Of a stretch of DNA of 64,000 bases, positions 35,124 through 45,981 are shown in pieces. The stretch is from Nocardioides flavus (ex Wang et al. 2016). GTDB lineage: Bacteria; Actinomycetota; Actinomycetes; Propionibacteriales; Nocardioidaceae. A model generated the notes under the pieces. It ran no database searches. It saw nothing but the letters and a program-made list of their open reading frames with translations, and was not told the DNA's origin. A program made the position numbers and the translations under genes. The stretch spans positions 186,001 to 250,000 of the forward strand of contig NZ_BNAD01000002.1 of the NCBI RefSeq assembly GCF_014653115.1, given 5' to 3'. How positions within the stretch are numbered: position 1 is the first letter of the stretch; every line of letters starts with the position of its first letter.

Positions 35124-37544
35124 TCAGCTCAGGTGGTGAGGGGCGTCGTCGCGCATCGAGCCGGACCCCTGGTCGGGAGAGCCCTGGGAGTGGCCGTGCT
35201 GCTGCTCGGGCTCGCCGGGGCGGTCGAGGCGCACGACGATCGACTTGTAGACCGGCTGGTTGCTCTGCTCCGCGGTCGAGTCGAGCGGGACGAGCGCGTT
35301 GGCCTCGGGGTAGTAGGCCGCCACGCACCCGCGCGGCTGGTCGTACGCCACGACGCGGAACGACCGGGCCGTGCGCTCGACGCCGTCCTTCCACTCGCTG
35401 ACCAGGTCGACGACCTCTCCCTCGGCGAAGCCCAGGTCGCGGATGTCGTCGGGGTGGACGAAGACGACCCGGCGACCGCCCTTGACCCCGCGGTAGCGGT
35501 CGTCGAGGCCGTAGATGGTGGTGTTGAACTGGTCGTGCGAGCGCATCGTCTGGAGCAGGTAGCGCCCCTTCGGCACGTCGAGCACGTCGATCGGCGTGCA
35601 CGTGATGACCGCCCGGCGGCTCGGCGTCTCGAACACCCGGTTGTCGCGCGGCGGGTGCGGGAGCACGAAGCCTCCCGGCTCGTCGACCTTCTCCTCGTAC
35701 GACGCGCAGCCGGGCACGACGCGCGCGATCCGGCGGCGGATCTCGGTGTAGTCGTCACGGAAGTCCGCCCACGGGACCGGCGAGTCCTCACCGAGCGTCG
35801 CGAGGGCGAGCGAGCAGATGATGTCGACCTCGGAGCGCAGGTGCTCCGACGGCGGGTCGAGCGGTCCCCGGGAGGCGTGCACGGCCGACATCGAGTCCTC
35901 GACGGTCACCCGCTGCACCCGGCCCCCGGTGAGGTCCTTCTCGCTGCGCCCCAGCGCGGGCAGGATCAGGGCCTCGGACCCGTGGACCACGTGCGAGCGG
36001 TTGAGCTTGGTCGACACGTGCACCGTCAGCGCGGCGTTGCGCATGGCCGCCTCCGTGGCCTCGGTGTCAGGAGCCGCACCCACGAAGTTGCCGCCCATGC
36101 CGAAGAAGACCCGGACCCGCCCGTCGCGCAGCGCCTGGATCGAGCCGACGGTGTCCAGCCCGTGCTCTCGGGGCGGCTCGAAGCCGAACTCGTCGCGGAT
36201 CGCGTCGAGGAAGTGGTCGGGCACCCGCTCCCAGATGCCCATCGTCCGGTCGCCCTGGACGTTGGAGTGCCCGCGCACCGGGCACACGCCCGCGCCGGGC
36301 TTGCCGATGTTGCCCTGGAGCAGGGCGACGTTGACGATCTCCTTGATGGTGCCCACGGCGTTGTGGTGCTGGGTGATGCCCATCGCCCAGCAGGTGATCG
36401 TGGCCGGGGACTCCGCGACCATCCGGGCCGCCTCGGTGATCTGCGCGCGGGTGAGGCCGGTCGAGGCCTCCACCTTGGCCCAGTCGAGGTCGGCGACGTG
36501 GGCGGCGTACGCCTCGAAGCCGGTCGTGTACCGCTCGAGGAAGTCGTGGTCGAGCGCGTCCCACTCGACCAGCAGCGCCCCCACCGCCTGGAAGAAGGCG
36601 AGGTCGCCGTTGAGGCGGATGGGCAGGTGCAGGTCGGCCAGCGCGGTCCCCACCGCCAGGCCCTTGGCGTGCTGCGGGTTCTTGAAGCGGACCAGGCCCG
36701 CCTCCTGCAGCGGGTTGATGGAGATGATGCGGGCCCCGCGCGACTTGGCCTCCTCCAGCGCCGAGAGCATCCGCGGGTGGTTGGTGCCGGGGTTCTGCCC
36801 CACGACCAGCAGGAGCTTGGCCTGGTGGATGTCCTCGAGGCTGACCGAGCCCTTCCCGATGCCGATGGTGTCGACGAGCGCGGACCCGGACGACTCGTGG
36901 CACATGTTGGAGCAGTCGGGCAGGTTGTTGGTCCCGAGCGAGCGCGCGAAGAGCTGGTAGACGAAGGCCGCCTCGTTGGAGGTCTTGCCCGAGGTGTAGA
37001 AGGTCGCCTGGTCGGGGTGGTCGAGGCGGCGCAGGTGCCCGGCGATCGTCGCGAACGCGTCGTCCCAGGAGATCGGGGTGTAGTGGGTCGCGCCGGGTCG
37101 AAGGACCATCGGCTCGGTGAGCCGGCCCTGCTTGCCGAGCCAGAACTCGGTGCGCCCGGCGAGGTCCTCGACGGAGTGGGTGGCGAAGAACTCGCGGTCG
37201 AGCAGCTGGCGGGTGGCCTCCTCGGCGACGGCCTTGGCGCCGTTCTCGCAGAACTCGGCCGCGTGGCGGTGGCCGGGCGCCGGGTCGGGCCAGGCGCAAC
37301 CTTGGCAGTCGAAGCCGTCGACCTGGTTGAGCCGGGTGAGCGTGGACGCGGTGCGACGCAGACCCATCTGGCCGAGGGCGCGCCGCATCGCGACGGCGAC
37401 CGCGGTCGCACCGGCCGCGGCGTGGGCGCCCGACTCGACCTCGACCTCCGTCTCGTCGACGTCGTGGGTGGGCACCTGGCGGGCCTCGTTGCGCAGGCGG
37501 GCCGGCACGTCTCGCAGCTGGGAGAGGAGCGTCACGCGTCCCAT
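35124..37544 (-). CDS. FdhF/YdeP-family molybdopterin oxidoreductase (formate-dehydrogenase-like)
   Basis: Molybdenum bis-MGD enzyme of the FDH-alpha-like YdeP branch. 806 aa. FDCQGCAWPDP near residues 78-88 keeps two cysteines of a metal site but not the full [4Fe-4S] pattern of respiratory formate dehydrogenases. NMCHESSG places Cys (about 213) where formate dehydrogenase has its Mo-ligating Cys or Sec. Other blocks: GTNNLPDCSNM, GQNPGTNHPRML, GGNFVGAAPDT, RSHDQFNTTIYG. ATG 37544 with CGGAGTGCAGG upstream. No fdhD or electron partner lies adjacent. It could oxidise formate from the betaine island, but acid-stress or unknown substrates are equally possible. Confidence 0.8.
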   Translation of the reverse strand: MGRVTLLSQLRDVPARLRNEARQVPTHDVDETEVEVESGAHAAAGATAVAVAMRRALGQMGLRRTASTLTRLNQVDGFDCQGCAWPDPAPGHRHAAEFCENGAKAVAEEATRQLLDREFFATHSVEDLAGRTEFWLGKQGRLTEPMVLRPGATHYTPISWDDAFATIAGHLRRLDHPDQATFYTSGKTSNEAAFVYQLFARSLGTNNLPDCSNMCHESSGSALVDTIGIGKGSVSLEDIHQAKLLLVVGQNPGTNHPRMLSALEEAKSRGARIISINPLQEAGLVRFKNPQHAKGLAVGTALADLHLPIRLNGDLAFFQAVGALLVEWDALDHDFLERYTTGFEAYAAHVADLDWAKVEASTGLTRAQITEAARMVAESPATITCWAMGITQHHNAVGTIKEIVNVALLQGNIGKPGAGVCPVRGHSNVQGDRTMGIWERVPDHFLDAIRDEFGFEPPREHGLDTVGSIQALRDGRVRVFFGMGGNFVGAAPDTEATEAAMRNAALTVHVSTKLNRSHVVHGSEALILPALGRSEKDLTGGRVQRVTVEDSMSAVHASRGPLDPPSEHLRSEVDIICSLALATLGEDSPVPWADFRDDYTEIRRRIARVVPGCASYEEKVDEPGGFVLPHPPRDNRVFETPSRRAVITCTPIDVLDVPKGRYLLQTMRSHDQFNTTIYGLDDRYRGVKGGRRVVFVHPDDIRDLGFAEGEVVDLVSEWKDGVERTARSFRVVAYDQPRGCVAAYYPEANALVPLDSTAEQSNQPVYKSIVVRLDRPGEPEQQHGHSQGSPDQGSGSMRDDAPHHLS

Positions 37545-37652
37545 CCTGCACTCCGGTCTGTGCCCTGCACACCGCCCGCAGGGGTCCCGCGACCCCGGAG
37601 AGCGGACGTCGACGCCGGAATAGCCCAGTGCCACCACCGGTTGGCACCTGTC

Positions 37653-38747
37653 ATGCCTTCCCTCTTCGAGCCCCTGTCCCTCGGCGCGGTCAGGACGGAG
37701 AACCGCGTCCTGATGGCACCGCTGACCCGGATGCGCGCCAGCGTCCCGGGCGACGTCCCCAACGAGCTGATGCGCGAGTACTACGTGCAGCGCGCCGGCG
37801 CCGGCCTCCTGATCTCCGAGGGGACGCAGATCAGCCCCGAGGGCAAGGGCTACATGGACACCCCAGGCATCCACAGCGACGAGCAGGTCGAGGGCTGGCG
37901 CACGGTCACCGACGCGGTGCACGAGGCCGGCGGCCTCATCGCCGCGCAGCTGTGGCACGTCGGCCGCGTCTCCCACGAGTCCCTCCACGACGGCGAGCTG
38001 CCCGTCTCGGCGAGCGCCGGCCCCTACCGCAACCGCACCACGGTGCGCGGCGAGGACGGACGCCCGACGCGCGTGGCCTGCCCCGTTCCCCGCCCGCTGC
38101 GGCTCGACGAGATCCCCCGGGTGGTCGACGACTACCGCCGCGCCACCGTCAACGCCCGCGAGGCCGGCTTCGACCTCGTCGAGATCCACGGCGCGCACGG
38201 CTACCTGCTGCACCAGTTCCTCGCCGCGGACAGCAACCTGCGCACCGACGCGTACGGCGGTCCGCTGGAGAACCGCGCCCGGCTCATGCTCGAGGTCACC
38301 GACGCGGTGGTCGACGCCTGGTCTGCCGACCGGGTCGCCGTACGGATCTCCCCCATCGGGTCGTTCAACGGCACCGAGGACCCCGAGGGCGCCGAGGCCG
38401 GCCTGCACGTCGCCCGTGAGCTCGGCCGTCGCGGCCTGGCCTTCCTCCATCTCTCCGAGCCCGACTGGGCCGGCGGACCCGTGCTCGAGGACGACTACCG
38501 CCGGGCCTTGCGCGAGGCGCACCCCGGTCCGATCGTCGGCGCCGGCAACTACGACCTGGCCAAGGCGGAGCGGCTGCTCGAGGCGGGCTGGATCGACGCG
38601 GCGGCGTTCGGCCGGTCCTTCATCGCCAACCCCGACCTGCCGCGCCGCCTCGCCGAGGGGCTCCCGCTCAACGCGCCGCGACCGGAGACCTTCTACGGCG
38701 GGGACGCCGAGGGTTACACCGACTACCCGGCGTACGGGGCCGCCTGA
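37653..38747 (+). CDS. NADH:flavin oxidoreductase, Old Yellow Enzyme family
   Basis: FMN ene-reductase, 364 aa. OYE blocks: MAPLTRMRASVPGDVPNELM, QLWHVGRVSH, EIHGAHGYLLHQFL (the H-x-x-N/H substrate site), DAYGGPLENRARLM, and FGRSFIANPDLPRRL with YPAYG at the end. Natural substrate unknown; relatives reduce nitro and enone compounds. ATG 37653. Divergent from the molybdoenzyme. Confidence 0.88.
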   Translation: MPSLFEPLSLGAVRTENRVLMAPLTRMRASVPGDVPNELMREYYVQRAGAGLLISEGTQISPEGKGYMDTPGIHSDEQVEGWRTVTDAVHEAGGLIAAQLWHVGRVSHESLHDGELPVSASAGPYRNRTTVRGEDGRPTRVACPVPRPLRLDEIPRVVDDYRRATVNAREAGFDLVEIHGAHGYLLHQFLAADSNLRTDAYGGPLENRARLMLEVTDAVVDAWSADRVAVRISPIGSFNGTEDPEGAEAGLHVARELGRRGLAFLHLSEPDWAGGPVLEDDYRRALREAHPGPIVGAGNYDLAKAERLLEAGWIDAAAFGRSFIANPDLPRRLAEGLPLNAPRPETFYGGDAEGYTDYPAYGAA

Positions 38748-38832
38748 CGGGCACCCGCCCGGCCGGTCCCGTCGTCGCGTCTGCTTATTGCGTCGTGCCG
38801 ACGGGGTCGGACCACCTAGGGTCGTCGGTGCC

Positions 38833-40713
38833 ATGCAGGACTTCCCACCCCGGACCGCGACGTTCTTCTCGGGTACAGACGCCGCCCCCGACCCGGACCC
38901 CGACACCCGTACGCCTGCCGCGTTCCTGAGGTGGGTGCTGGGCCGGCAGAAGGCGCTCATCGCCCTGTCGTCGCTGTGCTACGCGCTGTGGTTCCTGCCG
39001 ATGACCCTCGGGCCGTGGATCTTCGGCCGGGCCGTCGACGACGGCATCGTGGGGGGCTCGACACCCGCGCTCCTCGGCTGGGCGGCCCTGCTGCTCGGCG
39101 TGGTCGCCATCGGCGCCGTGTTCGGCATCGTGTCGCACACGCTCGTGGTGCGCACGTGGCTCATCGGCCTCTACGGCGCGCTCGAGATGGTGACCCGCAA
39201 GGTCGTGCAGATGGGGCACGTGCTGCCCCGCCGCTCGCCGACCGGGGAGGTGCTGAGCGTCGCCTCCAGCGACTCCGACGAGTTTGGGGCGCTCACCGAG
39301 ATCCTGGCCCGCACCGTCGGCCAGCTCGTCTCCTACCTCACGGTCGCCGCCATCGTGCTGACCATGTCGTGGCAGCTCGGCCTGCTGACGCTGGTCGCCG
39401 CGCCCGTGCTCGTCGGCGCCGCGCTGCCGCTGCTGCGCCCGCTGCACCGTCGTCAGCAGCTCGAGCGCTCGCGCACCTCCGACCTCACCTCGCTGGCCAC
39501 CGACATCGTGGCCGGCCTGCGGATCCTGCGCGGGATCGGCGGCGAGCAGACCTTCGGCGCCAACTACGACCGGCAGTCGCAGTCGGCCAAGGAGGCCGGC
39601 GTGGCGGCCGGCATCTGGCAGGCGGTCGTCGAGGCCGTCGGTGTGCTCCTGTCGGGCATCTTCCTCGTCACGCTGGTCTGGCTGGGCGCCCGCCAGGTCG
39701 AGGCCGGCGCGCTCACGGTCGGCCAGCTCATCACCTTCCTCGGCTACGGCCTGTTCATGGTCGGGCCCATCCGCACGTTCTTCGAGTTCGCGCAGAAGGG
39801 CGTGCGCTCGATGGTCAGCGCCCGCAAGGCGATCGCGATCTTCGAGCAGCGACCGCCGTGGCGCGACCCGGCCGAGCCCGTCGCCCTCGACGGCACCGCG
39901 GAGCTCCACGACGCCGCCAGCGGGCTCACCGTGCGGCCGGGCATCCTCACCGTCGTCGTGAGCGCCGTCCCCGAGCAGAGCTCGGCACTCGCCGACCGCC
40001 TCGGCCGCTACCTGCCGGCCGACACCGAGCCCGTCCCCCTCGACGGGGACGTCGACGTGCGCGGCCGAGCCGCCCGTCGCGCCCGCGCGGAGAAGGCCCG
40101 CGAACGGGCGCGGATCGCCGCGCTCGACGAGGAGCGCGCGGGGCGCGACTGGGGCGTGACGCTCGGCGGCATCGACCTCGCCCGCGCCGACCTGGCCGAC
40201 GTACGCCGCCAGGTGCTCGTCAGCGACACCGGCAGCCAGCTCTTCGCCGGCACGCTGCAGGACGCCGTCGACCCGCACGGCCGGCTCAGCCGCGAGCAGG
40301 CCGAGCACGCGCTGCGCGTGGCCAACGCCGAGGACGTCTACGACGCGCTGCCCGAGGGCTGGCAGGGACAGCTCGACGAGCGCGGTCGTGGCCTGTCCGG
40401 AGGCCAGCGCCAGCGCGTCGTGCTGGCGCGGGCGATCGCCGCGGACCCGCCGGTGCTGGTGCTGGTGGAGCCGACGTCGGCCGTCGACGCCCACACCGAG
40501 GCCCGCATCGCCGAGCGCGTGACGCAGACCCGCCGCGGGCGCACCACGGTCGTCACGACCGTCTCGCCGCTGTGGCTGCACCACGCCGACCACGTGGTGC
40601 TGCTGCACGACGGCACGGTGGTGGCCGAGGGCCGGCACGCCGACCTGCTCGAGACCGACGACTACCGCCGCGTGGTCGCCCGCGCCCTCGACGAGGAGGA
40701 GGTCAGCCGGTGA
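38833..40713 (+). CDS. ABC exporter half-transporter with lost Walker A
   Basis: 626 aa: six-helix membrane domain (about residues 30-310) plus NBD. In the NBD the Walker A loop is gone; VVVSAVPEQSSALADRL stands at about 375-391 where GxxGxGKS should be. LSGGQRQR (about 522) is intact, and Walker B reads VLVLVEPTSAVD, losing its Asp but keeping Glu. The partner gene has a normal Walker A and B but a degenerate signature, so the heterodimer keeps exactly one working ATP site. ATG 38833; stop overlaps the partner start as GTGA. Substrate unknown. The frame is intact, so this is not a pseudogene. Confidence 0.85.
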   Translation: MQDFPPRTATFFSGTDAAPDPDPDTRTPAAFLRWVLGRQKALIALSSLCYALWFLPMTLGPWIFGRAVDDGIVGGSTPALLGWAALLLGVVAIGAVFGIVSHTLVVRTWLIGLYGALEMVTRKVVQMGHVLPRRSPTGEVLSVASSDSDEFGALTEILARTVGQLVSYLTVAAIVLTMSWQLGLLTLVAAPVLVGAALPLLRPLHRRQQLERSRTSDLTSLATDIVAGLRILRGIGGEQTFGANYDRQSQSAKEAGVAAGIWQAVVEAVGVLLSGIFLVTLVWLGARQVEAGALTVGQLITFLGYGLFMVGPIRTFFEFAQKGVRSMVSARKAIAIFEQRPPWRDPAEPVALDGTAELHDAASGLTVRPGILTVVVSAVPEQSSALADRLGRYLPADTEPVPLDGDVDVRGRAARRARAEKARERARIAALDEERAGRDWGVTLGGIDLARADLADVRRQVLVSDTGSQLFAGTLQDAVDPHGRLSREQAEHALRVANAEDVYDALPEGWQGQLDERGRGLSGGQRQRVVLARAIAADPPVLVLVEPTSAVDAHTEARIAERVTQTRRGRTTVVTTVSPLWLHHADHVVLLHDGTVVAEGRHADLLETDDYRRVVARALDEEEVSR

Positions 40714-42650
40714 GCGCTCCCTCCAGCCATGACCTGCTCGCCACGTCGGCCGCGACGTGGCGTGACCGGACCGAGGACCCGCCGGCCGTCCCGCCCGAGC
40801 TGCGCCCGCCGCCGGCGGGTGTCGGCGCGCGCGAGCGGAACCGCGCGCTGTGGCGGCGCCACGCGCTGCGCCGGCAGCGCGCCGAGGACGTCTACGCGGC
40901 CTCCCGCAACCCGGCGCGCGGCTGGCCCGTGTCCGGCAACCGCGCCGTGCTGGCCTTCTTCGGCGACCTCGTCCGCAGCCGCAAGCGCTCCTTCGCCGTG
41001 CTCGTCGCCCTCAACGCGCTCGCCGCCGGCTCCGCGCTGGTCGTGCCGCGGCTGCTCGGCGAGCTGGTGAACCGCGTCGAGTCCCAGGGCTCGGGCGTCG
41101 AGGGGCTCGACGCCCTCGCGCTGACCGTGGTCGGCGTCGTCCTCCTGCAGGCGCTGTTCACCTTCGGCGCCCAGCGGACCTCCACCCACTTCGGCCAGGA
41201 CCTCCTCGCCTCGGCTCGCGAGTACATCGTCGGCACGATCCTGCGCCTGCCCGTGGGACGGGTCGAGGGAGCGAGCACGGGCGACCTCGTCACTCGCGTC
41301 ACCCGCGACGTCGGCACCATGGCCCGCTCGGTGCAGTGGGGCGTGCCCCGCCTGCTGATCTCGCTGCTCACGGTGCTGCTGTCGGTGGTGGCGATGCTGC
41401 TCAACTCCCTCGTGCTCGCCGTGCCGGCGCTGCTGGTCTTCGCGCTGTGCACGCCCGCGGTGCGGACCTACCTGCAGCGCGCGCCCAAGGCGTACATCAC
41501 CGAGGGCGCGACCTACTCGCGGATCAACACCACCCTCACTGAGACCGTCGAGGGCGCCCGTACGGTCGAGGCGCTCGGCCTCTCGGCCGCGCGGGTGCGC
41601 GCCGGGTCCGACGACATCGAGGTCTCCGCGCAGGCCGAGCGCTACGGCATGACGCTGCGCAACGTGCTCTTCACCGCCCTCAACGGCGCCTTCCAGGTGC
41701 CGCAGGTCGTCACGCTGCTGGTGGGGGCGTACGCCTACTCCCGCGGATGGGTCGACCTCGGGCAGATCACCGCCGCGATGCTCTACGTGGTCGCGCTGAG
41801 CGAGCCGCTCGACGCGGTCATCGGAGAGGTCGACCGGCTCCAGGTCGGCGCGGCCTCGACCAGCCGGCTGCTCGGCATCGCCGAGGTGCCGCCCGACCGC
41901 GAGCCCGGCGACCGCCTGCCCGACGGGGTGGAGCTGGTGGGGGAGGACCTGCGCTTCGCCTACCGCGAGGGACACGACGTGCTGCACGGCGTCGACCTGC
42001 ACCTGCGCACCGGCGAACGGCTGGCCGTCGTGGGACCCAGCGGTTCGGGCAAGTCGACGCTGGGCCGGCTGCTCGCGGGCATCAACCGGCCGCGCACCGG
42101 GTCGGCGCGGGTCGGCGGCGTCGACCTGGTCGACCTGCCGCTGGAGGTGCTGCGCACCGAGGTCGCGCTGGTCACCCAGGAGCACCACGTCTTCATCGGC
42201 ACGGTGCGCGACAACGTCGTGCTCGCCCGTGAGGACTCCTCCGACGACGCCGTGCGCGAGGCGCTGCGTGCGGTCGGGGCGCTCGCGTGGGTCGAGCGGC
42301 TGCCCGAGGGGCTGGACACGACGATCGGGTCCGGTCGCAACGCCCTCACCCCGGCGCAGGCCCAGCAGGTGGCGCTCGCGCGGCTGATCATCGCCGACCC
42401 GCACACGCTGGTGCTCGACGAGGCCACGTCGCTGATCGACCCCCGCACCGCGCGCACGCTCGAGGGCTCGATGAACAGCCTGCTCGAGGGCCGCACCGTC
42501 GTCGCGATCGCCCACCGCCTCCACACCGCCCACGACGCCGACCGCATCGCGGTCGTGATGGACGGCCTCGTCGTCGAGCTCGGCAGCCACGACGAGCTCC
42601 TCGAGCTCGACGGGGAGTACGCCGCGCTCTGGCGGGCCTGGACCTCCTGA
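40710..42650 (+). CDS. ABC exporter half-transporter with degenerate signature motif
   Basis: 646 aa. A cytoplasmic Arg-rich N-terminal stretch of about 85 residues precedes six membrane helices. The NBD has Walker A GPSGSGKST (442-450), Walker B LVLDEATSLID (about 568), and H-loop IAHRLH, but LSGGQ is replaced by LTPAQ (about 546). It therefore binds ATP at its own Walker site against the LSGGQ of the partner. GTG start in a GTGA overlap. Together a heterodimeric ABC-B exporter of unknown cargo. Confidence 0.87.
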   Translation: MSAPSSHDLLATSAATWRDRTEDPPAVPPELRPPPAGVGARERNRALWRRHALRRQRAEDVYAASRNPARGWPVSGNRAVLAFFGDLVRSRKRSFAVLVALNALAAGSALVVPRLLGELVNRVESQGSGVEGLDALALTVVGVVLLQALFTFGAQRTSTHFGQDLLASAREYIVGTILRLPVGRVEGASTGDLVTRVTRDVGTMARSVQWGVPRLLISLLTVLLSVVAMLLNSLVLAVPALLVFALCTPAVRTYLQRAPKAYITEGATYSRINTTLTETVEGARTVEALGLSAARVRAGSDDIEVSAQAERYGMTLRNVLFTALNGAFQVPQVVTLLVGAYAYSRGWVDLGQITAAMLYVVALSEPLDAVIGEVDRLQVGAASTSRLLGIAEVPPDREPGDRLPDGVELVGEDLRFAYREGHDVLHGVDLHLRTGERLAVVGPSGSGKSTLGRLLAGINRPRTGSARVGGVDLVDLPLEVLRTEVALVTQEHHVFIGTVRDNVVLAREDSSDDAVREALRAVGALAWVERLPEGLDTTIGSGRNALTPAQAQQVALARLIIADPHTLVLDEATSLIDPRTARTLEGSMNSLLEGRTVVAIAHRLHTAHDADRIAVVMDGLVVELGSHDELLELDGEYAALWRAWTS

Positions 42651-42673
42651 CCTGCCCGGGCCGCCCCGCGAAA

Positions 42674-42872
42674 GGTGGCGGCACATCGCACGCCGCACGC
42701 GCCCGTACGTGCAAGCCGCCGCCACCACCCGACGCCCGCCCCACAGGGTGGCGGCACATCGCACGCCGCACGCGCCCGTACGTGCAAGCCGCCGCCACCA
42801 CCCGACGCCCGCCCCACAGGGTGGCGGCACATCGCCGCCCCCGCCCCCTCGTACGCGCAATCTGCCGCCACC
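42674..42872. repeat. tandem 73-base stem-loop repeat between convergent genes
   Basis: Two identical 73-base units (42674-42746 and 42747-42819) and a third partial, diverged unit (42820-42872). Each begins GGTGGCGGC and contains the complementary GCCGCCACC about 45 bases on (42718-42726 in unit 1), with an inner GCACG/CGTGC stem. The third forms its own stem with GGTGGCGGCA and TGCCGCCACC (42863-42872). They fill the 245-base gap between the convergent ABC and MFS genes, so a stacked bidirectional terminator is likely. No spacer diversity or cas gene, hence not CRISPR. Confidence 0.75.
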
Positions 42873-42895
42873 ACCGGCGACCCACCCGGGCTGGA

Positions 42896-44133
42896 TCAGG
42901 CGCGCGCGGCGGCGGCCGTGACGGGGACGCGCGAGGCGTGCTGGTGCCAACGCCAGCACGCCCAGCCGAGGAGCACGCACACGGCGGCGGCGATGGCGAA
43001 GCCGAGGACCGAGCGTCCGGCGTACGGCACGAGGACGGCGGCGCTGACGGCGTTGAAGACGAGCGTGACGAACGACCCCGCCGACATGACCGCGCCCCGG
43101 CGGGTGGGGACGAGGTCGAGCATCAGGAGCTGGATGTTGGGGAAGGCCAGTCCGTTGCCGAAGGCGACCAGGGCGACCCCGGCCGCCGCCCACGGCAGCA
43201 CATCGCCCGCCGGGGTCAGCGCGACGACGACGCCGAGCATCGCGCCGGCCGCGCTGATGGCGTACCCGGCGGAGACCAGTCGCGTGCTCGACACGAACCC
43301 CCCGAGGCGTCCACTGAGGACCGACCCGACCACCATCGAGCCGATCATCGGGGCGAAGAGCTTCCAGAAGTCGAGCTCGCCCTCCCCGAGCAGGTCGACG
43401 ACGAAGACCGCGGCGCCGCCGATGTAGAGGAACTGGGCCCCGAAGACCAGCGTGCCGGCCCACGCCATCCGGTGGAAGGCGGGCACCCTCACGACGGCGG
43501 CGAGGCCGACGACGACCTCGCCGACGCGCAGCGGGACACGGCGCTCGGGCGGGTGGCTCTCGGGCAGCAGCACCAGCGAGCCGACGAGCAGGACGACCGC
43601 CAGCGCTGCCATGAACCAGAAGACCGTCTCCCAGGGCCCGACCTGCACCAGCAGGCCGCCGACGACGGGAGCGATGGCGGGCGCCAGCCCGAAGAGCACC
43701 GCGACCTGGCTCATCATCCGCTGCGCCTCGGCCCCGTCGAACAGGTCGCGGATGATGGTCCGGCTCACGACCGTCGACCCGCCCGCGGCCAGGCCCTGCA
43801 CGACGCGACCGGCCAGCAGCCACTCGAGGGTGGGGGCGAAGGCGCACGCGACGGACGCGACGGCGTACGCCGCGAGCGACCACACGATGACCGGCTTGCG
43901 GCCGATCGAGTCCGACAGCGGCCCGTGCAAGACGCTCATCGCCGCGAACGCCAGCATGTAGGCGGTCACGACGAGCTGCAGCTCGGCCGAGGACACCTCG
44001 AGCGCCTCTCCCATCCGCGCGAACGCGGGGAACGGGGTGTCGATGCTGAACGGGCCGATCATCGACAGCATGGCCAGCACGAACGGGATCAGCACCAGGG
44101 TTCCGCGGGCCGGCCGGGTCCCCGGCACACTGG

Positions 44134-44137
<4 letters not shown>
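42896..44137 (-). CDS. Bcr/CflA-type MFS drug-efflux transporter
   Basis: 413 aa, twelve membrane segments. DHA1 motif A in LHGPLSDSIGRKPVIVWSL, the Asp of SIDTPFPAF in helix 1, and AGRVVQGLAAGGSTVVSRTI (motif C region of the Bcr family). Exports unspecified small molecules by proton antiport. ATG overlaps the GH15 stop as ATGA, so it follows zwf-GH15 in one transcript. Confidence 0.85.

Positions 44138-45970
<1,833 letters not shown>

Positions 45971-45981
<11 letters not shown>

Noticed and set aside
38833..40713. First ABC gene as a pseudogene because Walker A is missing
   Set aside because: The frame is intact, LSGGQ and the membrane domain are conserved, it is translationally coupled to its partner, and the partner's own defect is exactly complementary.
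42674..42889. CRISPR array
   Set aside because: The repeats are directly abutting 73-base units that each fold on themselves; there are no unique spacers and no cas genes.
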